Below are positions 1 through 5,071 of a DNA stretch of 6,160 nucleotides, piece by piece. The translations under genes were made by a program, and so were the position numbers. The stretch is taken from positions 1-6,160 of the forward strand of contig CAITQY010000068.1 of NCBI GenBank assembly GCA_903894655.1, written 5' to 3'. The DNA is from an uncultured Gemmatimonadota bacterium. Its GTDB lineage: Bacteria; Gemmatimonadota; Gemmatimonadetes; Gemmatimonadales; Gemmatimonadaceae. Position 1 is the first letter of the stretch. Each line of letters starts with the position of its first letter. The notes under the pieces were generated by a model. The model worked only from the letters and a program-made list of their open reading frames with translations. It did not search any database and was not told where the DNA came from.

Positions 1-1068
1 CGCGGACGACACGCGCTCGGCAATCCCCGAGAAGCTGAGTCGACCGGCCAGAAAATGAGCAACCGCGACTTCGTTGGCCGCGTTGAAGACGGCCGGCGCT
101 GCGCCTCCACGCCGTCCTGCGTCGACTCCGAGCTGTAACATAGGGAAATCCTCGTAGCGCACGGTTTCGAAGCTCAGGCTACCGAGCGCAACCGGATCAA
201 AGGATGGTACGCCGGAATCGGGCACGCGTTCCGGATAGGTCAGGGCGTACAGAATGGGCAGTTCCATGGACGGGACGCCCAGCTGCGCCAGCACGCTGCC
301 ATCCACGAACTCCACAAAGGAGTGGATGATGCTCTGCGGATGCACCACGACATCGATCCGATCGTACGGTACTCCGAACAGATGGTGTGCCTCGATCACC
401 TCGAGCGCCTTGTTCGCCAAGGTGGCGCTGTCGATCGTAATTTTGCTCCCCATCTGCCACGTCGGATGCTTCAATGCGTCTGTCACCGTGGCGGCGGCGA
501 TGCGTTCGGCCGGCCACGTGCGAAATGGACCGCCCGAGGCCGTCAGCACGAGTCGTCGCACTTCGTGCGGCTGACGGCCCGCCAGGCACTGGAGAATGGC
601 CGAATGTTCGCTGTCGACGGGCACCAACTGGCCGCCGTGAAGGCGCGCCGTTTCCGTCACGATCGCGCCCGCGACCACCAGCGTCTCCTTGTTGGCCAAG
701 GCCACACGCTTGCCCATGCGAAGTGCGGCCAGCGTCGCCGGCAAACCGGCCGCTCCGACCACGGCATTGATCACGATCTGTGCATCGGGGTGCGTCGCGG
801 CGGCCACGAGGCAGTCAGCGCCGACGCCCCAGCTGTCTGGCGCATCGGCATGCGGCTGCACCAGTCCAACGAACGACGGCATCCACGTCCCAACCTGCTC
901 GGCGAGCGCGGCCAGGTTGCCGTTGGCCGTAAGCGCCACCGGCACAAAGCGATCGCGTTGTCGAGCCAGCACGCGCAGCGCACTGGTCCCGATTGATCCG
1001 GTGGACCCAAGGATCGCGACACCGGCGGGTGTGGCCGCTGTCACTCCGGCATTGACGGCGGGCGTCAT
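1..1068 (-). CDS. dxr: 1-deoxy-D-xylulose 5-phosphate reductoisomerase (3' end cut by window edge)
   Basis: DXR is the cytoplasmic NADPH- and divalent-metal-dependent enzyme that converts 1-deoxy-D-xylulose 5-phosphate to 2-C-methyl-D-erythritol 4-phosphate, the first committed step of the MEP isoprenoid pathway. The frame is open for 356 codons and runs off the left edge. The family is usually about 380-400 residues, so roughly 30-40 C-terminal residues are missing. Visible motifs are the Rossmann NADPH loop GSTGSIG (21-27), ANKE (125-128), the metal ligands in VDSEHS (D152, E154), SGGPF (178-182), HPTWQMGSKITIDSAT (201-216), NKALEVIEA (219-227; E223 is the likely third metal ligand), HPQSIIHS (243-250) and NAANE (329-333). 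Catalytic residues look intact, so the gene should be functional. The ATG overlaps the cdsA stop as ATGA. An AGGAG lies only 1 nt before the ATG, too close for ordinary use, and sits inside a hairpin, so translation probably depends on coupling to cdsA. Its product feeds the isoprenoid pool used by uppS in the same cluster. Confidence 0.97.
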   Translation of the reverse strand, partial: MTPAVNAGVTAATPAGVAILGSTGSIGTSALRVLARQRDRFVPVALTANGNLAALAEQVGTWMPSFVGLVQPHADAPDSWGVGADCLVAAATHPDAQIVINAVVGAAGLPATLAALRMGKRVALANKETLVVAGAIVTETARLHGGQLVPVDSEHSAILQCLAGRQPHEVRRLVLTASGGPFRTWPAERIAAATVTDALKHPTWQMGSKITIDSATLANKALEVIEAHHLFGVPYDRIDVVVHPQSIIHSFVEFVDGSVLAQLGVPSMELPILYALTYPERVPDSGVPSFDPVALGSLSFETVRYEDFPMLQLGVDAGRRGGAAPAVFNAANEVAVAHFLAGRLSFSGIAERVSSA

Positions 1069-1925
1069 GCTCCTGGAGCCGGCAGGAGCAGCGCGTAGTA
1101 CAGCGCGTAGGTCACGGGGAGCACAAAGAACAACGAGTCGAGCCGATCAAGCACGCCGCCATGTCCGGGGAACAGCGTGCCGCTGTCCTTCACGCCGGCC
1201 TCGCGCTTGAGCAGAGACTCCGTGAGGTCGCCGATCTGCGCCGTCACGCTGATACACACGGCGAAGACGATCAACCCGGTGGGGCTGAAGGCGAGTTGCG
1301 CCTGTGGCTTGAGCAGGAAGTGCACAAAGGCCGCGCAGGCACCGATGGTAGCGACCACGGCACCGATTGCCCCGGAGATCGTTTTGGCTGGGCTCACCGA
1401 CGGGATCAGCTTGGGCCCTCCGACCAGACGACCGGTGAAGTACGCGCCAGTGTCACTGGCCCAGGTGAGCACCACGGGCATGATGACCACGAGCGCGCCA
1501 GCCGTATCGCCAACGGCATACCCGAAGTAGCGCAACGCATAGATGTAGCTGAGCGTGCCGCCGGTGTAGAGCGCACCGAAAATCGTGGTGGCCGCGGCGC
1601 CGAGTGGTTTGCCGTCAACGCCTCGCGTCCAGATCGAGAGCGCCAACACGAACAACGGTACCAATATCCAGACCACGAGCGGAACGGCGAAGACGCCGAG
1701 TTGCTGGGCGTGGACGGCCAGCGGAATCATCGCCGAGAGCACGATGCCGACCACACTCATCGGCGTCGAGCCACCGTCACGGGCCATCCGATAGTACTCC
1801 CACGCGGCAATCCCAGAGAGTGCACCGGCGAGCGTGGCGAGCGGTGCACCACCGAGCCAGATGATCCCGAGCGCAATCGGCGCTCCGATGAGGGCGACTA
1901 CGGCACGCCGAGCGAGTTCGTTCAC
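1065..1925 (-). CDS. cdsA: Phosphatidate cytidylyltransferase (CDP-diglyceride synthase)
   Basis: CdsA is an integral inner-membrane enzyme that joins CTP and phosphatidic acid into CDP-diacylglycerol, the precursor of bacterial phospholipids. With the GTG start chosen here it has 286 residues, normal for the family. About nine hydrophobic segments are visible, near residues 9-25, 28-44, 56-72, 77-99, 112-131, 140-156, 182-205, 216-232 and 264-281. The conserved SDTGAYFTGR block (157-166) is followed by SPAKTISGAIG (178-188). The C-terminal CDS signature runs from SLLKREAGVKDSG (237-249) through PGHGGVLDRLDS (253-264), with the K246-D247 pair and D260/D263 present. I chose GTG at 1925 because the protein then begins NELARRAVV directly before the first membrane segment. 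In-frame ATG 2003 would overlap uppS by 47 nt and add an unlikely leader. No Shine-Dalgarno precedes the GTG, only a pyrimidine tract. An out-of-frame ATG overlaps the uppS stop (see the junction entry), so the true start remains uncertain. The stop overlaps the dxr start by 4 nt. Confidence 0.93.
   Translation of the reverse strand: MNELARRAVVALIGAPIALGIIWLGGAPLATLAGALSGIAAWEYYRMARDGGSTPMSVVGIVLSAMIPLAVHAQQLGVFAVPLVVWILVPLFVLALSIWTRGVDGKPLGAAATTIFGALYTGGTLSYIYALRYFGYAVGDTAGALVVIMPVVLTWASDTGAYFTGRLVGGPKLIPSVSPAKTISGAIGAVVATIGACAAFVHFLLKPQAQLAFSPTGLIVFAVCISVTAQIGDLTESLLKREAGVKDSGTLFPGHGGVLDRLDSLFFVLPVTYALYYALLLPAPGA
1069..1089 (-). promoter_or_regulatory. Hairpin immediately before the dxr start codon
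   Basis: In the mRNA sense GCTCCTG (1089-1083) and CAGGAGC (1075-1069) form a perfect 7-bp stem around the loop CCGGCTC. The 3' arm contains the only AGGAG near dxr and ends directly at the ATG. The element lies within the last codons of cdsA, so elongating ribosomes would melt it. This is the expected architecture for translational coupling of dxr to cdsA. The structure is directly seen; the coupling is inferred. Confidence 0.45.
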
Positions 1926-1957
1926 GCGAGGGGGGAAAAGAGCACGGACACGCGCAT
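1922..1957 (-). other. uppS/cdsA junction: 11-codon mini-ORF with T4C6 run
   Basis: The uppS stop and an ATG share a base (TGATG). That ATG opens an 11-codon frame, MRVSVLFSPLA, whose TGA overlaps the proposed cdsA GTG as GTGA. The mini-ORF therefore bridges the two genes exactly. It contains TTTTCCCCCC (1939-1930). One extra C there would fuse the ATG frame to cdsA, giving MRVSVLFSPPRVNELARR. It may be a coupling peptide, a slippage site or a sequencing indel; the sequence alone cannot decide. Confidence 0.4.
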
Positions 1958-2706
1958 CAGGGACTGACGCGGCCGAAGCGTCGATCACGACGCTGAAAAT
2001 CATCGATGGCTTCGTAGAGATCGGCCCGTCCGAAGTCCGGCCACAGCACGCTCGAGACGTACAACTCCGCGTAGGCGACCTGCCATAACAAAAAATTCGA
2101 GAGACGCTGCTCGCCGGACGTGCGGATCAACAGATCGGGATCTGGGCACGCGGCGGTAAACAGGCGCACACGGAACTCCTCTTCGGTAATCGCCTCCGGC
2201 GAGAGACGACCGGCCTGCACGTCTTCGGCCAACATCCGGGCCGCCCGCACCAATTCAGCGCGACCGCCGTAGGAGATGAAGAGATTGAGCCCAAGCCGCG
2301 TCCCAGTCTCCGTGATGCGCATGACGCGCTCCACGGCGGCGGCGGCCGGCCCATTGAGACGATCAAGGTCTCCGTGAACGCGAACGCGAACGCCCTGCTG
2401 ATGCAGGTCGTCCGCCTCACGGGCAATAAACTCTTCTAACAGCGACATCAGCGCCGACACCTCGGTTTCCGGTCGCTGCCAGTTCTCCTGCGAGAAGGCG
2501 AACAGCGACAACCATTCGACGCCGGCCTCGAGACATCCCTGAACGACCGCCCGAACCGCCTTCATCCCAGACCGATGGCCGAACGATCTGGGCATATGAC
2601 GCTCACGCGCCCATCGTCCGTTGCCGTCCATGATAATCGCGATGTGCCGCGGCACCGCCCCGTGCACGCGTATGCGTGCCAGCAGATCCGTTTCCGTGTC
2701 AGCCAT
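1957..2706 (-). CDS. uppS: Undecaprenyl diphosphate synthase (cis-prenyltransferase)
   Basis: UppS extends farnesyl diphosphate with isopentenyl diphosphate in cis configuration to C55 undecaprenyl diphosphate, the lipid carrier for peptidoglycan and other envelope polymers. It is cytosolic and membrane-associated. The 249 residues match the usual length. The N-terminal block HIAIIMDGNGRWARER (21-36) carries the catalytic Asp (D27) in the DGNGRW motif, followed by GHRSGMKAVR (43-52). LFAFSQENWQRP comes next, and the C-terminal signature RTSGEQRLSNFLLWQ spans 195-209, with R195, R201 and S203 matching the diphosphate-binding positions of the family. ATG 2706 is preferred. An in-frame TTG at 2721 would add five residues (MPPPI) with no better support. 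No Shine-Dalgarno is visible; the preceding 20 nt are mostly C. It lies 48 nt downstream of frr and 31 nt upstream of the proposed cdsA GTG. The product class is secure; the exact chain length is inferred from the family. Confidence 0.96.
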   Translation of the reverse strand: MADTETDLLARIRVHGAVPRHIAIIMDGNGRWARERHMPRSFGHRSGMKAVRAVVQGCLEAGVEWLSLFAFSQENWQRPETEVSALMSLLEEFIAREADDLHQQGVRVRVHGDLDRLNGPAAAAVERVMRITETGTRLGLNLFISYGGRAELVRAARMLAEDVQAGRLSPEAITEEEFRVRLFTAACPDPDLLIRTSGEQRLSNFLLWQVAYAELYVSSVLWPDFGRADLYEAIDDFQRRDRRFGRVSP

Positions 2707-2739
2707 GATGGGCGGGGGCAAGGGGCATATCAGCGAGCG

Positions 2740-2754
2740 GTCCGCAGGGCGGAC
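2740..2754 (-). other. Intercistronic hairpin directly after the frr stop codon
   Basis: A perfect inverted repeat, GTCCGC-CCT-GCGGAC in the mRNA sense, begins at the base after the frr TGA. It has a 6-bp GC-rich stem and a 3-nt loop. No T-run follows (next bases CGCTCGCTGATATG), so it is a poor intrinsic terminator. It could act as an RNA 3'-end stabiliser, a processing signal or a partial attenuator separating the translation genes from the envelope-lipid genes. The structure is read directly; the role is inference. Confidence 0.45.
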
Positions 2755-3306
2755 TCAAACCTCCATGATCTCGGCTTCCTTCGTCTTGAGCAACGCTTCG
2801 AGCTTCCCGATGCAATCGTCATGCGCCTTCTGCAGATCCTTCTCCGCGTGCTTCTTGTCGTCCTCGGAGACGCCGTCCAGCTTCTTGACCTTGTCGCGCG
2901 CGTCGGTGCGAGCATGACGAATCGCGATGCGCCCGTCTTCAGCCAACTTGCTCAGCACTTTGACCAGCTCCTTGCGACGCTGCTCGTTCATCGAGGGCAG
3001 CGGAACACGGATGACGCCGCCCTGATGCGCGGGATCGAGGCCGAGTTCCGACTCGCGGATGGCCTTCTCGATCAGCTTCGCCTGTCCCTTGTCGAACGGC
3101 GTGACCAGCAGAACGCGGGGCTCAGGGGCCGACACCTGTGCCACCTGATTCAGCGGCACCAGCGAACCATATGCCTCGACCTTGATCGTATCTAGCATGC
3201 TCGGCGACGCCTTGCCGGTACGGATACCGGCGAAGTCGCGCTTCGAGGCCTCGAGGGCCTTCTCCATGCCGCTCTTCGTGTCCTTCAGGATCTGTGCAGT
3301 GCTCAT
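2755..3306 (-). CDS. frr: Ribosome recycling factor
   Basis: RRF acts with EF-G (and IF3) to split post-termination 70S complexes so that ribosomes can be reused. The 183 residues agree with the ~185-residue family. It begins MSTAQILKDTKSGMEKAL, the first helix of the three-helix bundle. The conserved IRTGKASPSMLD (28-39) marks the hinge into the small beta domain. Helical domain I resumes from about residue 105, with MNEQRRKELVK and then RIAIRHARTDARDKVKKL, where the basic residues contact 23S rRNA in characterised RRFs. The C-terminus KEAEIMEV closely resembles the KEAELMQF end I recall for the E. coli protein. The ATG at 3306 overlaps the pyrH stop as ATGA, which decides the start. A longer in-frame extension to 3405 lies entirely inside pyrH and is not family-like. 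A GGGGA lies about 11 nt before the ATG, at best a weak Shine-Dalgarno. Confidence 0.98.
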   Translation of the reverse strand: MSTAQILKDTKSGMEKALEASKRDFAGIRTGKASPSMLDTIKVEAYGSLVPLNQVAQVSAPEPRVLLVTPFDKGQAKLIEKAIRESELGLDPAHQGGVIRVPLPSMNEQRRKELVKVLSKLAEDGRIAIRHARTDARDKVKKLDGVSEDDKKHAEKDLQKAHDDCIGKLEALLKTKEAEIMEV

Positions 3307-4031
3307 GAAACCAGTGTCCCCACGCGTTCGCCGTTGATGGCGCGTGCGATCGCGCCTGGCGTGTGAAGGTTCAGCACGATCAGCGGTAACTGATTCTCTT
3401 TGCACAGCGTGATGGCCGTCTGGTCCATAACGCGGAGCTCTTCGAGCATCACATCGCGATAGCTGATCGACTCGTACATCGTGGCGTTCGGATCCTTCTT
3501 CGGGTCCGCCGAATACACCCCGTCGACGCTGGTGGCCTTGATGATGACATCCGCCTTCATCTGAATCGCCCGCAGCACCGCCGCCGTGTCCGTCGAAAAG
3601 TACGGGTTCCCGGTACCAGCGGCAAAGATGACCGTACGCCCCTTCTCGAAATGGCGCAATGCGCGCCGGCGAATGTAGGGCTCAGCCAACTCTTCCATGC
3701 GAATGGCCGTCATGACGCGAGTGTCGAGCCCTTTCTTCTCGAGCACGTCCTGCATGGCCATCGCATTGATGACCGTGCCGAGCATACCCATGTAATCGGC
3801 GCCGACACGATCCATCCCCATCTGGGAGAGTTGCGTGCCGCGCACGATGTTCCCGCCCCCAATGACCAGTCCCAGTTGCACGCCCATGCGCGCGACTTCG
3901 ACGATCTGATCAGCGAAGGAACCAATCCTTTCGAAATCGAATCCGACACCGCGATCTCCGGCGAGTGCTTCGCCGGAGAGCTTCAGCAGAATGCGCGTGT
4001 ACTTCCTGTCCGCGGCGCCCACGGCGCTCAC
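3303..4031 (-). CDS. pyrH: Uridylate kinase (UMP kinase)
   Basis: PyrH is a cytosolic amino-acid-kinase-fold enzyme that phosphorylates UMP to UDP with ATP, feeding RNA, DNA and UDP-sugar synthesis. Bacterial PyrH enzymes are typically hexamers regulated by GTP and UTP. The 242 residues fit the family. Motifs are KLSGEAL (17-23, phosphate-binding Lys and Gly), GGGNIVRG (58-65), DYMGMLGTVINA (79-90, UMP pocket), GTGNPYFSTDTAA (139-151), KATSVDGVYSADP (165-177) and MDQTAITLCKEN near the C-terminus. The start is GTG 4031 because it overlaps the tsf TGA as GTGA and the coding match begins shortly after (RKYTRILLKLSGE). A second in-frame GTG at 4022 is a possible alternative. Extension to 4142 would lie inside tsf and reads as non-family sequence. 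There is no Shine-Dalgarno; a 14-bp palindrome covers the start region. It overlaps frr by 4 nt downstream. Confidence 0.97.
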   Translation of the reverse strand: MSAVGAADRKYTRILLKLSGEALAGDRGVGFDFERIGSFADQIVEVARMGVQLGLVIGGGNIVRGTQLSQMGMDRVGADYMGMLGTVINAMAMQDVLEKKGLDTRVMTAIRMEELAEPYIRRRALRHFEKGRTVIFAAGTGNPYFSTDTAAVLRAIQMKADVIIKATSVDGVYSADPKKDPNATMYESISYRDVMLEELRVMDQTAITLCKENQLPLIVLNLHTPGAIARAINGERVGTLVS

Positions 4032-4915
4032 TCGGCGCCGAGTTGCAGGCGAGCGAAGCGATCGACGATGATCGTGCCACCGGCACGCTCGGCGTGGTCC
4101 TTGACCAGCGCGGCGATCGTGACGGCGGGGTCGCGAACCCACGCCTGCGGAAGCAGCGTAACGTCCTTGAGGAATGCTTCGATTTTGCCGGTAGCGATCT
4201 TCTCGATCATGGCTTCCGGCTTCCCCGTCTCACGAGCCTGCTCTTCGGCGATGCGCTTCTCGCTTTCGATCTTCTCGGCCGGCACGCCGCTGCGATCAAC
4301 CGCCAGCGGCGCCGACGCCGCGATGTGCTCGGCGATAAACTTCACGAGTTGCTGCGTTGACTCGTGCGCCGCGACTTCCGGAGCGGAGGCGGTCACCTGC
4401 ACCAGCGTCGCGAGCTTGCCGTTGTGGTGACGATACATGCCGACCACGCTGTTCTCACCGGCATCGAAACGCGCCACGTGCTTGACGTTCACCGCTTCAC
4501 CGGTCTTCGACGAGGTGATCTTCACGAACTCGGCCACCGTCTGCGTGGTGTCGCCCACGAACGGCTCAGCGAGGAAGCTCTCGACGTCAGCCGCCGTAGA
4601 GTGCACGCGCTGCGCGACGAGTTGCGCGACGACTTTGCCGAAATCTTCGTTGCGCGCGACGAAGTCCGTCTCGCACGCAACCTCAACGAGCACGCCAGAG
4701 CGGCCGTCGTTGAAGATCTCACCGCCGATGACGCCTTCGCTCGTTGAGCGGTCGGCGCGCTTCTCGGCCTTCGCAATGCCCTTCTTGCGGAGGTACTCAA
4801 TGGAGACCTCCATGTCGCCCCCATTTTCCTCAAGCGCCTTCTTGCAATCCATCATGCCGGCGCCGGTACGCTGGCGGAGTTCCGAAACAGCCTTCGCGGT
4901 GATCACCGTGGTCAT
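4028..4915 (-). CDS. tsf: Elongation factor Ts
   Basis: EF-Ts is the nucleotide-exchange factor that releases GDP from EF-Tu so that EF-Tu can rebind GTP and aminoacyl-tRNA. The 295 residues are full length. The N-terminal UBA-like domain carries the first family signature LRQRTGAGMMDCKKAL (13-28). The core follows with EGVIGGEIF (60-68) and the second signature VEVACETDFVARN (77-89), whose TDFV segment contacts the EF-Tu G domain in known structures. The remaining core and C-terminal dimerisation subdomains are complete, ending QLGAE. ATG 4915 gives the canonical N-terminus (MTTVITAKAVSELR). Upstream in-frame codons to 5056 cross the intergenic hairpin and are not family-like. ACAGGG lies about 8-13 nt before the ATG, one of the better ribosome-binding candidates in the window but still weak. 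It sits 156 nt after rpsB, the usual partner gene, and overlaps pyrH by 4 nt. Confidence 0.98.
   Translation of the reverse strand: MTTVITAKAVSELRQRTGAGMMDCKKALEENGGDMEVSIEYLRKKGIAKAEKRADRSTSEGVIGGEIFNDGRSGVLVEVACETDFVARNEDFGKVVAQLVAQRVHSTAADVESFLAEPFVGDTTQTVAEFVKITSSKTGEAVNVKHVARFDAGENSVVGMYRHHNGKLATLVQVTASAPEVAAHESTQQLVKFIAEHIAASAPLAVDRSGVPAEKIESEKRIAEEQARETGKPEAMIEKIATGKIEAFLKDVTLLPQAWVRDPAVTIAALVKDHAERAGGTIIVDRFARLQLGAE
4030..4043 (-). other. 14-bp perfect palindrome spanning the pyrH start
   Basis: ACTCGGCGCCGAGT is self-complementary. It covers the last codons of tsf and runs into the GTG of pyrH. In RNA it could fold as a 5-bp stem with a GCGC loop, or pair between molecules, masking the pyrH initiation codon until tsf-translating ribosomes pass. 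The palindrome is exact; a regulatory role is speculative, since it also encodes LGAE of EF-Ts. Confidence 0.35.
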
Positions 4916-5071
4916 CTTCGAGCCCTGTATAAGCTGAGTGTCAGTATCTGCGATGCGATGGTACTGCGAACAATGCCGAGCTACTGCGTACGAACGCCGC
5001 CGGTGTTGAGCCGGCGGCGTCGCGGTGCTGCAGTGGAAGCCTGATCCGGCGGTCACAAATCCGACCGAATG
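4916..5071 (-). other. rpsB-tsf intergenic region (tsf leader)
   Basis: This 156-nt spacer is the longest non-coding stretch in the window. It holds a strong hairpin about 50 nt after the rpsB stop, then roughly 80 nt of unstructured-looking sequence before the tsf ATG. I see no convincing -35/-10 pair. A TTATAC at 4932-4927 lies too close to the ATG to serve as a normal -10 box. No small gene is supported here. Confidence 0.5.
4994..5020 (-). terminator. GC-rich hairpin between rpsB and tsf (attenuator or terminator-like)
   Basis: In the mRNA sense the arms ACGCCGCCGG (5020-5011) and CCGGCGGCGT (5003-4994) are perfectly complementary over 10 bp with a 7-nt loop, CTCAACA. A G-U pair can extend the stem by one. 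The downstream sequence is TTCGTACGCAG with no U-run, so efficient intrinsic termination is unlikely. Partial attenuation or an RNA processing and stability element that sets S2 and EF-Ts levels separately is more plausible. The structure is directly seen; the function is inferred. Confidence 0.5.

Noticed and set aside
322..996. Plus-strand open frame (224 codons) opposite dxr
   Set aside because: Arg/His-rich shadow; the opposite strand carries all DXR active-site motifs in one frame.
1161..1967. Long plus-strand open frame (268 codons) opposite cdsA
   Set aside because: The translation is a low-complexity string rich in Arg, Glu, His and Gly with no family motif. It is antisense to a convincing CdsA, as expected from GC-rich codon bias.
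1926..2003. cdsA start at ATG 2003 (312 residues)
   Set aside because: It would overlap uppS by 47 nt and add 26 residues before the usual family N-terminus, without a ribosome-binding site.
2699..2728. Nine-codon mini-ORF (ATG 2728) overlapping the uppS start
   Set aside because: Unlike the uppS/cdsA case it does not meet a stop codon upstream or end at the start codon; it ends inside uppS and is likely chance.
2575..3195. Plus-strand open frame (206 codons) opposite uppS and frr
   Set aside because: It spans the uppS-frr spacer and both genes in antisense with no family features.
3651..4430. Plus-strand open frame (259 codons) opposite pyrH and tsf
   Set aside because: It crosses the junction of two well-supported minus-strand genes and shows no recognisable domain; antisense shadow.
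4927..4932. TTATAC as a -10 box for a tsf promoter
   Set aside because: Transcription would begin only a few bases before the ATG and no convincing -35 box is spaced correctly.
4916..5056. N-terminal extension of EF-Ts (47 extra codons)
   Set aside because: It would translate the intergenic hairpin, and its sequence is unrelated to EF-Ts, whose canonical start MTTVITAKAV is at 4915.
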